DNA of 64,000 bases from Streptomyces sp. Q6 (lineage in GTDB: Bacteria; Actinomycetota; Actinomycetes; Streptomycetales; Streptomycetaceae), in assembly GCF_036967205.1 (NCBI RefSeq), contig NZ_CP146022.1, forward strand, positions 1,302,001 through 1,366,000, in the 5' to 3' direction. The notes under the pieces are model-generated. The model was not told the origin of the DNA and made no database searches. It was given only the letters and a program-made list of their open reading frames with translations. The translations under genes and the position numbers were made by a program. Positions 19,231 through 27,919 of the stretch are shown one piece after another; within the stretch, counting starts at the first letter, position 1; every line of letters begins with the position of its first letter.

Positions 19231-19383
19231 TCACATCCAGCCGACCTGTGTGACGAACATCGCGAGGACCACGACGAAGGTCCAGCCCATGACGTGTTCG
19301 AGGATCTTCGGTCCGCCGTCCTCGGGGCCGCCCGTGCGGGTGCGGGCGGAGGCGGGGGCGGCGGCAGCGGAGCTTGCGGTCAT
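19231..19383 (-). CDS. SCO1431 family small membrane protein
   Basis: Fifty residues: an Ala/Ser-rich start, a polar part with GGPEDGGPKILEHVMGW, and one membrane segment (FVVVLAMFVTQVGWM) at the very C-terminus. It matches a tiny conserved Streptomyces protein family named after SCO1431. ATG at 19381-19383 gives the usual length. It lies 71 bases upstream of the TetR gene on the same strand. Function unknown. Confidence 0.8.
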   Translation of the reverse strand: MTASSAAAAPASARTRTGGPEDGGPKILEHVMGWTFVVVLAMFVTQVGWM

Positions 19384-19618
19384 GGGTGTCTCGCTCGGGT
19401 CGTGGTCGTCGTCGTGACAGCAGTCCCGGCAGTGGCCCTGGCAGCGGCCCCGGCCGTGACTCCCCCCGTCCCGTCCACCTTGCCACCGGTCCGCCTTTTT
19501 GCGGCCGAGACCTTGGTCACGCACAACCGGGGCGCGATGCCGTGCGTCCGACATTGCGTCCCGTGTTTCGACGCGTCCGGGGTTCTTCGACGCGTTCCGT
19601 CCGACCGGAAGGTTCACG

Positions 19619-21100
19619 ATGCGCACGTACCGGACGTCCCGCCGCAGAGCCCGTCTCGCGCTCGCCGCCGCGCTCACCGTCACCGCCGCGCTGACCGGTC
19701 CCGCGGCCGTCTCGCGGGCCAGTGCCGAGACGCCCACGCCGGGTGCGGCGGGCCTCGGTGACCCGATGTTCCCGCTCGACGGAAACGGCGGGTACACGGT
19801 CCGCCACTACAAGCTCGACTTCGACTGGCGGGCGCCGAAGACCCCGTTCCCCGCGGCGACGACGATCCGGGCGACCGCCACGCAGGCCCTTTCGCGCTTC
19901 GACCTGGACTTCGCGGGCAACGAACTGCACGCGGTCACCGTCAACGGCAGCCCCGCGCAGACCCGCAGGGACGGCGACGAGCTGATCATCACGCCCAAGT
20001 CCCCTATACCAAGAGGTAGTTCGTTCACCGTGAAGGTCGGGTACACCGCCGATCCGACACAGATCCGCCACCGCGACGACGCGATCGAGGACTACGGCTG
20101 GATCCCCACGCCGGACGGCACGGTCCTGTATCCACAGCCCAACGGCGCCAAGATGATCTTCCCGTCGAACGATCACCCGAGCGCCCGCGCGCCCTTCACG
20201 GTGCGCGTCACGACGCCCGGCGACCTCACGGCCGTCTCCAACGGCAGACTCGTCGACCGGGCCGAGCGGCCCGGCGGGCGCGTGCGCTGGACGTACGACT
20301 CGGAGCAGCCGGTCGCCACCCAGCTGGTCCAACTGGCCATCGGGAAGTACCGGTTGATCGACAGCACCGGCCCGGACGGCGTCGCCCTGCGCGATGTCGT
20401 ACCCGACGACCTGGTGGCCCCCACGAAGCAGTACCGAGACCTGACACCGGATCACCTCGCATGGCTGCGCGCCCAGTTGGGCTCGTACCCCTTCAAGCGG
20501 TACGGGGTTCTCGTCGGCGACACCGATCTGGGGGTCGCCCTGGAGACGCAGACGCTCTCCCTGCTCCCCAAGGCGGACTTGCTCGGCACCCGGGTCGACG
20601 CCGAGCGCAACCTCGTCCACGAGCTGACCCACCAGTGGATCGGCGACAGCGTCGGGATCGCGACCTGGTCGGACCTGTGGCTCAGCGAGGGCCACGCCCG
20701 CTTCTACGAGCGGCTCTACTCCGAGGCACACGGCGGCGACAGCTTCGAGGCCGCGATGAGGACGGCGTACGAGAACCACGACCAGTGGCGCCACGACTAC
20801 GGCGCCCCGGCCGAGCCCACCGAGCCCAACCTCTTCAAGCGGATGCGCTACGACGGCTCCGCACTCGTCCTGTACGCGCTGCGCGAGAAGGTCGGCACCG
20901 AGACGTTCCAGCGGATCGAGCGGGCCTGGGTGGCGAAGTACCGCGGCCGGACGACGTCGACGGCCGACTACATCGCCACCGCCTCGAAGGCCGCGGGCCA
21001 GGACCTGTCCGGCTTCCTGCGGCCGTGGCTGTACGGGGCGACGACGCCGCCGATGCCGGGCCACCCGGACTGGGTGGTGCGGCCGGTCGTCACCGGCTGA
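19619..21100 (+). CDS. Secreted M1 family metallopeptidase
   Basis: A 493-residue secreted zinc peptidase. Residues 1-38 are a signal peptide with an RRRAR start, so Sec or Tat export is possible. The zinc site is complete: H334-E335-L-T-H338, then E357 in LWLSEG, spaced as in M1 aminopeptidases. The substrate-loop motif GAMEN of classical aminopeptidases is replaced by ALETQTL, as in several M1 subfamilies. The C-terminal helical domain is short, so the protein is much smaller than PepN. GGAAGG lies six bases before ATG 19619. It probably trims peptides outside the cell. Confidence 0.9.
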   Translation: MRTYRTSRRRARLALAAALTVTAALTGPAAVSRASAETPTPGAAGLGDPMFPLDGNGGYTVRHYKLDFDWRAPKTPFPAATTIRATATQALSRFDLDFAGNELHAVTVNGSPAQTRRDGDELIITPKSPIPRGSSFTVKVGYTADPTQIRHRDDAIEDYGWIPTPDGTVLYPQPNGAKMIFPSNDHPSARAPFTVRVTTPGDLTAVSNGRLVDRAERPGGRVRWTYDSEQPVATQLVQLAIGKYRLIDSTGPDGVALRDVVPDDLVAPTKQYRDLTPDHLAWLRAQLGSYPFKRYGVLVGDTDLGVALETQTLSLLPKADLLGTRVDAERNLVHELTHQWIGDSVGIATWSDLWLSEGHARFYERLYSEAHGGDSFEAAMRTAYENHDQWRHDYGAPAEPTEPNLFKRMRYDGSALVLYALREKVGTETFQRIERAWVAKYRGRTTSTADYIATASKAAGQDLSGFLRPWLYGATTPPMPGHPDWVVRPVVTG

Positions 21101-21108
21101 CACGCGAA

Positions 21109-21139
21109 CGCCCTGCCGGTGCATAACGTCGGCAGGGCG
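21109..21139 (+). terminator. Terminator after the M1 peptidase gene
   Basis: CGCCCTGCCG (21109-21118) pairs perfectly with CGGCAGGGCG (21130-21139) eight bases after the stop codon. No long T tract follows, as is usual in Streptomyces. Confidence 0.75.
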
Positions 21140-21496
21140 TCCTCGAGTAGCCATCACGCCCGCAGACGCGAATGGATGCCCCGAGCGTACTCACGGGCAC
21201 TGACATCAAGGGCCGCTGAAGCCGGGGCGTGCAGGCGCCCGGCTTCAGCGGCGGAGGGGACAGCGGACGGGGTAGGTCAGGCCCGCTGCCTCTCCGATAC
21301 ATACGGCTCGCACGCGGAGACCGGATGCAGCATCGGCCCACAATTTCTCGGGGCCGCCGACGCCGAGGCGCAGCGGCGTCGTCCCCAACAGATCACCCTG
21401 CGCGCCACGTTGAGGATCGGCTGCTCCCGGCTGCACCAGGCGAGGTGGCGGCGCTCAGACAGTCGTATCGAGGGCCAGAGGGCGCGGCATGTGCCC
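21140..21496. other. Gene-free stretch before the cysteine-rich gene
   Basis: About 360 bases without a recognisable gene. The only clear structure is the inverted repeat at 21212-21252. Open frames on both strands have no family resemblance, no binding site and ragged codon choice. It could be the decayed remains of a gene or the trailer of the cysteine-rich gene. Confidence 0.4.
21212..21252. repeat. Perfect 15-bp inverted repeat
   Basis: GCCGCTGAAGCCGGG (21212-21226) is repeated in inverse orientation at 21238-21252 with an 11-base loop. It could serve as a terminator for the minus-strand gene that ends at 21497, or be a second terminator for the M1 peptidase gene. There is no T tract on either side. 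Confidence 0.6.
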
Positions 21497-22129
21497 TCAA
21501 GCGCCCGCGTGCGCGGTCAGGCAGGCCGTCATGACCCCGGCGGATGTGGTGAGTTCGGCGAGGAACGTGAGCCGAGTGCCGGGGTAGTTCTCCTGGCAGA
21601 CGGCGAGGGGGACACCGGTGTCGAGGTCCGTGATGTCGACGAAGGCGGTGCACCGGTACGCCGGCACGTCGAACCCCTGGTACTCGGCGGTCCCCGTCGC
21701 CCAGTTCGTGCTGGACAGCGTCAAGCAGGCACCGCTCTCGACAAGAGCCGCGTTGCTGACGTAGACGCGGGCGACCGGGGCCGGACCGCACAGGACGTCG
21801 ATGATCGGCGAGAACATCGGCGATCCGAGTGCGCGGACTTTCGTCCTGGGTTCGCACGAGGCAGGTCCGTCCGGACTCTTGTACCGGACGTGTACGCAGG
21901 CTGGTTCAGCCAGTGGGCTGGTGACGGCCGGTTGCGGCGACTGGCTCACCGGCACAGCCTCAGGGCCGGCGGTACGGGTCCGCGTGGCTGTGACCGTGAC
22001 GCGTGGTGCGGGGGTCTGGCTGGTCGGGGTGAGGGAGGCATCGGGCTTCTTGCCGGCGGTGCGGCTGCCGACTGGGTGAGCGACGAGAGCGTAGCCGGAG
22101 CCGATGACCATCAGGCCGAGGAGCGCCAC
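21497..22129 (-). CDS. Membrane-anchored cysteine-rich protein, unknown
   Basis: A 210-residue protein that I do not recognise. It begins with a hydrophobic anchor or signal (LLGLMVIGSGYALVAHP), followed by a Thr/Pro/Ser-rich linker (residues about 28-70) and a domain with seven cysteines after residue 75, so it probably works outside the cell with disulfides. The frame stays open upstream of GTG 22129, reading RRWKAAAL in front of the anchor, but contains no start codon, so the 5' end may be altered or a rare start may be used. Its base composition is slightly less GC-rich than its neighbours. It looks lineage-specific. It follows the C39 peptidase gene on the same strand. Confidence 0.6.
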   Translation of the reverse strand: MALLGLMVIGSGYALVAHPVGSRTAGKKPDASLTPTSQTPAPRVTVTATRTRTAGPEAVPVSQSPQPAVTSPLAEPACVHVRYKSPDGPASCEPRTKVRALGSPMFSPIIDVLCGPAPVARVYVSNAALVESGACLTLSSTNWATGTAEYQGFDVPAYRCTAFVDITDLDTGVPLAVCQENYPGTRLTFLAELTTSAGVMTACLTAHAGA

Positions 22130-22292
22130 CAGGGCTGCCGCCTTCCATCTGCGCTGCCGATGTCCCGGGAGTTCAAGGCGGTCAAGTTCGACGAGTCCTG
22201 CCCGTAGCCACGCCGCTGCGCCCCGCTCCCCCGCCGAGGCCGGGGAAGCGGGGCGCAGCGCTGCGAGGGGCGCGAGGACCCGTGCGCTGCCT

Positions 22293-23666
22293 CTAGCGGA
22301 TGCCCACCTTGGACAGTGCTCGCCTTTGTGCCGGGGAGACGTGGGCCGGGAAGTACAGGTAGCAGACGCCGCCGGTGCCGGAGACGATCTTGCCTGTGGC
22401 GTTGTAGCGCTTCGTGCGGAGCCAGATGTTCTCCCACTCGCGGCGCTTGTAGATACGGCGGACCGCCGGGTCGCTCGGTGAGGCCGGGTCGTTGGCGATC
22501 ACGTCGCCGTCGGGCGTGAAGCCGATGACCGTCATCAGGTGGCCCGACGTGCCGTAGCCGGCGCCCGTCAGCTCCTCCTTGAGGAACGACTGGGACGTTA
22601 TGGCCGGGATGCCGGCCGCGATCAGCGTCTCCAGGTCGGCGAGCGAGGAGAGCCGGGTGACGACGCCCTGGAGGTCCTTGTACGTGGCCGCGTAGGCCGC
22701 GTTGAAGGGCCAGTTGCCGCAGCCCTCGTACTGGTAGTCGTACGTGAACCGGGCCGCGTGGCAGACCTGCGGGTCCGCGTAGGCCGGGTCGACCCAGGCC
22801 AGCTGGGCGGCGGTGGGCTTGCGGCCCCAGTACTCGATGATCATCTGCGAGGAGGTGGGGCTACACCAGGCCTCGCCGCCGTTGTCGTACTCGGGGTACT
22901 GGCCCGCGTGGATGTTCTGCGAGTAGCGCGGCACCGCCAGTTCCTTGGCGAGGCCGGGCGTGGAGGCCGGGACCGTGAAGCGGTCGGGGACGTCGGAGCC
23001 CATCGCGCCGAGGCGCCACACGGTCGGCGCGGCCTTCGTGCCGGGCCTGCGCAGCAGCGTCAGGCGCAGCGCGTACGAGGTGAGGCGCAGGCCGGAGGCC
23101 GTGTCGTCGATGGAGAACGTGTCCGTCCAGATGCTCGACCTGCCGTCGCTCTGGTCGTCGACCGAGGTGCGGCGGATGTCGACGTCCGCGTCGTCACCGG
23201 CGGTCCAGCGGCCCATCACGTACCAGGGCGTCGCCGTGCCGTCGGAGTACGTGCCGCGGAGTTCGATCTGGATCCAGGTGCCGGCCGGGGTGTGCGCGTT
23301 CCAGGACGCGATGACCTCGGTGGCGGGGACCGTGAGCGCGTGGACGGGGGACGTCCACTGCGCGTACTCCCACTCGGCCGTCTTGTTCAGGTGCGGGTCG
23401 GTGTACGTGGTCGTGCCGGCCGCCGCTGCGATCGTCACGCCGGGGCGGGCGCCCGCGAGGAGGCGGACCCCGGAGCCGGTGCCGGAGCGCCAGTCGGAGT
23501 ACGTCGTCCAGGCGCGGTTGTCCACGAGGCGGGCCGCGGCCTGGCTCGGCGCGGCTCCCGCGGCGTGCGCGGTGCCTGTGGCGGCCGTGGCGGCGAGCGC
23601 GACGCCCGCGGCCGCGGCGAGCACGGTTCTACGGGTCACCGGGGCGGTGGGTTCGGATCGGGTCAT
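22293..23666 (-). CDS. Secreted C39-type cysteine peptidase
   Basis: A 457-residue secreted protein. The N-terminus has a Tat-type signal (VTRRTVLAAAAGVALAATAA). Residues 45-225 form a beta-rich domain with many Trp and Asp. Residues 240-457 are a papain-like C39 fold with Cys268 in GEAWCSPTSS, His376 in GTSGHLMTV and Asp393 in ANDPAS, so the triad appears intact. Related Streptomyces proteins are annotated as peptidase C39 family proteins; they are not fused to bacteriocin transporters. ATG at 23666 follows GGGGGATC. The substrate is unknown, but a cell-wall or peptide role outside the cell is likely. Confidence 0.88.
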   Translation of the reverse strand: MTRSEPTAPVTRRTVLAAAAGVALAATAATGTAHAAGAAPSQAAARLVDNRAWTTYSDWRSGTGSGVRLLAGARPGVTIAAAAGTTTYTDPHLNKTAEWEYAQWTSPVHALTVPATEVIASWNAHTPAGTWIQIELRGTYSDGTATPWYVMGRWTAGDDADVDIRRTSVDDQSDGRSSIWTDTFSIDDTASGLRLTSYALRLTLLRRPGTKAAPTVWRLGAMGSDVPDRFTVPASTPGLAKELAVPRYSQNIHAGQYPEYDNGGEAWCSPTSSQMIIEYWGRKPTAAQLAWVDPAYADPQVCHAARFTYDYQYEGCGNWPFNAAYAATYKDLQGVVTRLSSLADLETLIAAGIPAITSQSFLKEELTGAGYGTSGHLMTVIGFTPDGDVIANDPASPSDPAVRRIYKRREWENIWLRTKRYNATGKIVSGTGGVCYLYFPAHVSPAQRRALSKVGIR

Positions 23667-23858
23667 CGGGTGGATCCCCCAGTCGACGGATCGGGCGGAC
23701 GGGACGGACGTGCCGGGTGCGCCAACTATGGCTGCCGGGGAGGGACTTCCACCAGCTTTTCGAGGTCGGCCGCGGCTACCAATATTGGTCTTCACCACTG
23801 GCATGACCTGCGGCGGCGTACGGCAAACCGATCCGCTCACCGACGTACCCTTGCGGCC

Positions 23859-24500
23859 GTGAGCTACCACCACGTGCCCCTCGCCCGCTACGCCGACCGG
23901 CTGCGGCGGCTGCCGCCCTCGTGCGGCCCCGTGCGGCTCGTCGGCGTCGACGGGCACGCGGGCTCCGGGAAGTCGACCTTCGCGGCGCGGCTCGCCGAGG
24001 CGCTCGGCGGCGCGCCCGTGCTGCGGCTCGACGACCTCGCGAGCCACGACGCCCTCTTCGGGTGGACGGACCGGCTGCGCACCCAGGTGCTCGCGCCGCT
24101 GTCCCGCGGCGAGGCCGCGCGGTACGAGACGTACGACTGGCACGCCCGGCGCTTCGACGGTGTGCGTCAACTCCCGCCCGCCGACGTGGTGCTGGTGGAG
24201 GGCGTGGGCGCCGGGAGGCGTGCGGTGCGGCCGTACCTGGCGCGGCTGGTGTGGATGGAGATGGCGGGTGAGCTGTCGTGGGCGCGGGGGCGGGCCCGGG
24301 ACGGAGCGGCGCAGCGCACGTTCTGGGACGGCTGGATCCCGGCGGAACGCGAGCACTTCGCGGACGACCCTTCGCGGCCCTTCGCCAAGGAATTGGTAAG
24401 AGAGTGCCCGGAGGGATACGCGATGCGGAAGGGGCCTGGTGAGCCCCCATCGCCCCACCGCTCCGTCACTCACGGTGAAGGACCGCCAGCGGTGCGCTGA
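23859..24500 (+). CDS. Uridine kinase-like P-loop kinase
   Basis: A 213-residue kinase of the uridine/NMP kinase type. The P-loop GHAGSGKS is at residues 32-39 in VGVDGHAGSGKSTFAARL. LRLDDL and YDWHARRFDG follow as in uridine kinases, and VVLVEGVGAG is the Walker-B strand. There is no ribosome binding site. A TACCCT box at 23846-23851 ends seven bases before GTG 23859, which suggests a leaderless transcript starting at the G of the start codon. The nucleoside or other substrate cannot be fixed from the sequence. It is divergent from the C39 peptidase gene. Confidence 0.82.
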   Translation: MSYHHVPLARYADRLRRLPPSCGPVRLVGVDGHAGSGKSTFAARLAEALGGAPVLRLDDLASHDALFGWTDRLRTQVLAPLSRGEAARYETYDWHARRFDGVRQLPPADVVLVEGVGAGRRAVRPYLARLVWMEMAGELSWARGRARDGAAQRTFWDGWIPAEREHFADDPSRPFAKELVRECPEGYAMRKGPGEPPSPHRSVTHGEGPPAVR

Positions 24501-24549
24501 ACCTTCGGAAACGGCGTTGCGCCAGTTTCCGGGAGTGCCTCAACTCTGC

Positions 24550-24579
24550 TTGACCGAGGGGCCGTACAGGACTTACGTT
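24550..24579 (+). promoter_or_regulatory. Strong vegetative-type promoter
   Basis: TTGACC (24550-24555) and TACGTT (24574-24579) are separated by 18 bases, close to the HrdB consensus. No gene begins within the next 300 bases. A structured region and a terminator follow directly, so it probably drives a small RNA. Confidence 0.6.
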
Positions 24580-24585
24580 CTGAAT

Positions 24586-24655
24586 GTGCGGCCTTTCGGG
24601 GCCGCCCGCAGTCGCGAAGCCCCCGGTTGTTCCCCCGTGATCGGGGGCTTCGTTC
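24586..24655 (+). ncRNA. Candidate small RNA
   Basis: Downstream of the promoter lies a region of about 70 bases with two hairpins. GCGGCC (24588-24593) pairs with GGCCGC (24600-24605). GAAGCCCCCG (24616-24625) pairs with CGGGGGCTTC (24642-24651), followed by GTTCT, which looks like an intrinsic terminator. No start codon with a binding site lies inside. The rest of the gap up to the ATPase gene at 24895 shows nothing else. The call rests on promoter, structure and terminator in the right order; no RNA family is recognised. Confidence 0.5.
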
Positions 24656-24894
24656 TGCCCGCAATGCCCTTTCCCGCGTGCGCCGAGCCGCTTGCCGTTC
24701 ACCCTGGGTCACCATGCGGCACCCCGCTCACCTGCACCGTGTCCCCGGCCCGTGCGCCGAACCGACCCCGTCGCGCCCTACGGCCTCCCCCACGCCCGCA
24801 GGTACGATGCCTCTCGGTGCGGCCTAGGACGGCTCGCTGTCCGCATCGTGACAACTCCCGTCCATGACAGAGCGGTTCATCGGGGGCACGGTTT

Positions 24895-26781
24895 GTGGGG
24901 GACGTGATGGACTTCGGCACCGGTACGCCGGCCGGCCCGGCCGATCTGGCCTGGCTGCGCGGCGTCGACGCCTACACCATGGGCGCCTATCCGCAGGCGG
25001 AGGAGGAGTTCCGCGCCGCCGTGCGGATGGACCCGGGGATGGCCGACGGCTGGCTCGGGCTGCATGCCCTGCGCATCGACACGACGACGGCGCTGCTGCG
25101 GATGTTCCGGCACCGGGACAGGTTCGGCGAGCAGCGCACGAGGCACCGGCGCACGCTCAACTCCTGGTACTGGCTGGGCTGGTGGGTGCAGCCGGTCCTG
25201 GAGCATCCACGCGACCTCTTACTCGCGCACGCCTCGCACTGGCTCGACGGCCGCCATGTCCCGGACCTGGACCGGGCGTTGGCCACGCTGCCGCCGGTCG
25301 ACGCGGATCCGCAGGTGCGGTTCCTGCACGCGTGCCGGGCGTATCTGGTGAAGGACTGGGAGCAGTTGGTCCGGCACACGGACTCGCTGATCGACGATCC
25401 GATGCTCGGCATCGAGGCCGGGCTCTTCGGCGGTATGGCCCGGGTGCGCCTGGAGATGTACGGGCAGGCGGAGCCCCTGCTCTCCTCCGCCCTGATGCGC
25501 TGCCGCAGCGAGCAGCCCCAGCGCAAGGAGCTGCGCTACTGGCTGGCCAGGGCGCACGAGGGCACGGGCCGCAGCGCGGCCGCGCTCCCCCTGTACCGGG
25601 CCGTGCACCGGGTCGACCCCGCCTTCATGGACACCTCGGCACGGCTCGCGGCCATCTCCGAGGGCGACGGGTACGTGGACTTCGCCGACGGCGCCGACCT
25701 GACGACGATGACACTGACGGGTTATCAGGAGGGCCTGGACGGCGGCGAGTCGGTCGATCCGCTGTACGCCGGCGACGGGCGGGGTCTGAAGGTCACCGAG
25801 CCGGATCTGCCGCCGCCGGGCGGCTCCGGCGCGGAGGATCCCGACATGGTGCGGGAGAAGGCGGTGGTGCCGGTGTCGCCGCCGCTGCCGACCGGCCCCG
25901 CCGATCCGGCGCTGCTGGAGGCGGCCCTCGCGGAGCTGGAGCGGATGGTCGGCCTGGAGCCGGTGAAGCGTCAAGTCAAGGCGCTGTCGGCCCAGTTGAA
26001 CATGGCACGCCTGCGCGCCGGGCAGGGTCTGCCCGTCCAGCCGCCGAAACGACACTTCGTCTTCTCCGGCCCCTCGGGCACCGGCAAGACCACGGTGGCC
26101 CGCATTCTCGGCCGGGTCTTCTACGCGCTCGGGCTGCTCGGCGGGGACCATCTCGTCGAGGCGCAGCGGGCGGATCTGGTCGGCGAGTACCTCGGCCAGA
26201 CCGCGGTCAAGGCCAACGAACTCATCGACTCCGCGCTCGGCGGCGTGCTGTTCGTGGACGAGGCGTACGCGCTGTCCAACTCCGGTTACGGGAAGGGCGA
26301 CGCGTACGGGGACGAGGCGCTCCAGGTGCTGCTGAAGCGGGCCGAGGACAACCGGGACCACCTGGTGGTGATCCTCGCGGGCTACCCGGAGGGCATGGAC
26401 CGGCTGCTCGCGGCGAACCCCGGTCTTTCGTCGCGCTTCACGACACGGGTCGACTTCCCCTCGTACCGGCCGCTCGAACTGACCTCGATCGGCGAGGTGC
26501 TGGCGGGCGAGAACGGGGACGCGTGGGACGAGGAGGCCCTCGACGAGCTGCGCTCGATCGCCGGGCACGTGGTGGATCAGGGGTGGATCGACGAGCTCGG
26601 CAACGGGCGGTTCCTGCGGACGCTGTACGAGAAGTCGTGCGCGTACCGTGATCTGCGGCTCACCGGCTATCTGGTCGAGCCCACGCGGGACGATCTGGCG
26701 ACGCTGCGGCTGCCGGATCTGATGCAGGCCTACGGGGAGGTTCTTTCGGGGCGCGGGCCGCAGGATCCCTCCGCCATGTGA
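24895..26781 (+). CDS. CbxX/EccA-type AAA ATPase with TPR-like N-terminus
   Basis: A 628-residue AAA ATPase. Residues 1-330 are helical TPR-like repeats (GAYPQAEEEFRAAVRMDPGMAD near the start). A Pro/Gly linker leads to the CbbX/CfxQ AAA domain. Walker A is GPSGTGKT at 392-399, Walker B VLFVDEAYAL with D455-E456, and the second region has AGYPEGMDRLLAANPGLSSRF. EccA of type VII secretion has the same layout, but no other ESX gene is present, so I call it only EccA-like. GTG 24895 has GGGGG eight bases upstream; ATG 24907 is an alternative. It probably remodels a protein complex. Confidence 0.88.
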   Translation: MGDVMDFGTGTPAGPADLAWLRGVDAYTMGAYPQAEEEFRAAVRMDPGMADGWLGLHALRIDTTTALLRMFRHRDRFGEQRTRHRRTLNSWYWLGWWVQPVLEHPRDLLLAHASHWLDGRHVPDLDRALATLPPVDADPQVRFLHACRAYLVKDWEQLVRHTDSLIDDPMLGIEAGLFGGMARVRLEMYGQAEPLLSSALMRCRSEQPQRKELRYWLARAHEGTGRSAAALPLYRAVHRVDPAFMDTSARLAAISEGDGYVDFADGADLTTMTLTGYQEGLDGGESVDPLYAGDGRGLKVTEPDLPPPGGSGAEDPDMVREKAVVPVSPPLPTGPADPALLEAALAELERMVGLEPVKRQVKALSAQLNMARLRAGQGLPVQPPKRHFVFSGPSGTGKTTVARILGRVFYALGLLGGDHLVEAQRADLVGEYLGQTAVKANELIDSALGGVLFVDEAYALSNSGYGKGDAYGDEALQVLLKRAEDNRDHLVVILAGYPEGMDRLLAANPGLSSRFTTRVDFPSYRPLELTSIGEVLAGENGDAWDEEALDELRSIAGHVVDQGWIDELGNGRFLRTLYEKSCAYRDLRLTGYLVEPTRDDLATLRLPDLMQAYGEVLSGRGPQDPSAM

Positions 26782-26806
26782 GGGCGCGGCCCGCGCCCCG
26801 GCGGCA

Positions 26807-26830
26807 GGGCGCCCCGTCACCGGGGCGCCC
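26807..26830. terminator. Terminator between ATPase and CNNM gene
   Basis: GGGCGCCCCG (26807-26816) and CGGGGCGCCC (26821-26830) form a perfect ten-base-pair stem with a TCAC loop between two convergent genes. Confidence 0.8.
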
Positions 26831-26839
26831 GCGCACCTG

Positions 26840-27919
26840 TCACATCAGTGCTCCCTCCCGGGGCCTCGCCACCGGGACCTGCGGCCGCGCGTCCCGGTGG
26901 GCCGGGTCGCGCACCTCGCCGACCAGGAGTTCCAGGACGTCCTCCAGGGCGACGAGGCCGAGGACGCGGCCCGTGGGGTCCGCCACCTGGGCCAGATGGG
27001 TGGCCGCCCGGCGCATCACCGTGAGCGCGTCGTCCAGCGGGAGTTCGGCGCGCAGGGTCGTCATGGGACGCCACACGTGCTGCGGCACCGCGCGGTCCAT
27101 GTCGGGGCCGTCGATCAGGTCGAGGACGTCCTTGACGTGGAGGTAGCCCATGAAAGCGCCGCTGTCGGAGCAGATCGGGAAGCGGGAGAAGCCCGTACGG
27201 CCGGTGAGTCCGATGACCTCGGCCGGGGTGACCGAGGCACCCACTGTCACCAGGGACGCCTTGGACAGCAGGACGTCCGTCACCGGGCGGGAACCCAGCT
27301 CCAGGGCGTCCTCCAGGCGCTCCTGCTCCTCCGGGCCGAGCAGGCCCGCCTGACCGGAGTCCTCCACCAGCTGGTTGAGCTGCTCGCTGGTGAAGACCGC
27401 CTCGACCTCGTCCTTCGGCTCCACCCGGAAGAGCTTCAGGACCAGCCGGGCGCAGGCGCCGAGGGCGATCGTGACCGGCTTGCACAGACGGGCGAAGGCG
27501 ACGAGGCCGGGGCTGAACCACAGCGCCGTCTTCTCGGGCGCCGCCATCGCCAGGTTCTTCGGGACCATCTCGCCGATGACGAGGTGGAGGAAGACGACGG
27601 CCATCAGCGCGATCACATAGCCCAGGGGGTGGATCATGCCGTGCGGGATGTGGATCGCCTCGAAGACGGGTTCGAGGAGGTGCGCCACCGTCGGCTCGGC
27701 GACCGCGCCGAGCGTCAACGAGCAGATGGTGATGCCGAACTGGGCCGCCGCCATCATCTTGGGCAGGTGTTCGAGCCCGTACAGGACCTGGCGGGCCCGC
27801 TTGGTGTCGAGGGGTTCGATCTGGCTGCGGCGCACCGAGACGAGGGCGAACTCCGCCCCGACGAAGAAGCCGTTCGCCAGCACGAGGAGTACGGCGAAGA
27901 GGAGTTGCAGGGCGCTCAT
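26840..27919 (-). CDS. CNNM/hemolysin-family membrane protein with CBS domains
   Basis: A 359-residue protein. Residues 1-180 are a CNNM (DUF21) membrane domain with VLANGFFVGAEFALVSVRRS at the start and VIGEMVPKNLA in the middle. Two CBS domains follow (about 200-330). The CorC_HlyC domain of its upstream partner is missing and replaced by a short tail. The family is linked to magnesium or cobalt transport; the name hemolysin is historical. ATG 27919 overlaps the stop of the preceding gene by four bases, so the two are coupled and may work as a heteromeric pair. Confidence 0.9.
   Translation of the reverse strand: MSALQLLFAVLLVLANGFFVGAEFALVSVRRSQIEPLDTKRARQVLYGLEHLPKMMAAAQFGITICSLTLGAVAEPTVAHLLEPVFEAIHIPHGMIHPLGYVIALMAVVFLHLVIGEMVPKNLAMAAPEKTALWFSPGLVAFARLCKPVTIALGACARLVLKLFRVEPKDEVEAVFTSEQLNQLVEDSGQAGLLGPEEQERLEDALELGSRPVTDVLLSKASLVTVGASVTPAEVIGLTGRTGFSRFPICSDSGAFMGYLHVKDVLDLIDGPDMDRAVPQHVWRPMTTLRAELPLDDALTVMRRAATHLAQVADPTGRVLGLVALEDVLELLVGEVRDPAHRDARPQVPVARPREGALM

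Noticed and set aside
21229-21534. Short plus-strand open frame after the M1 peptidase gene
   Set aside because: No binding site, low-complexity Arg-rich product, and it overlaps the strong inverted repeat and the end of the cysteine-rich gene.
24895-26781. EccA-like ATPase as a sign of a type VII secretion locus
   Set aside because: No EccB, EccC, EccD, MycP or WXG100 gene is nearby; the CbxX-type label is safer.
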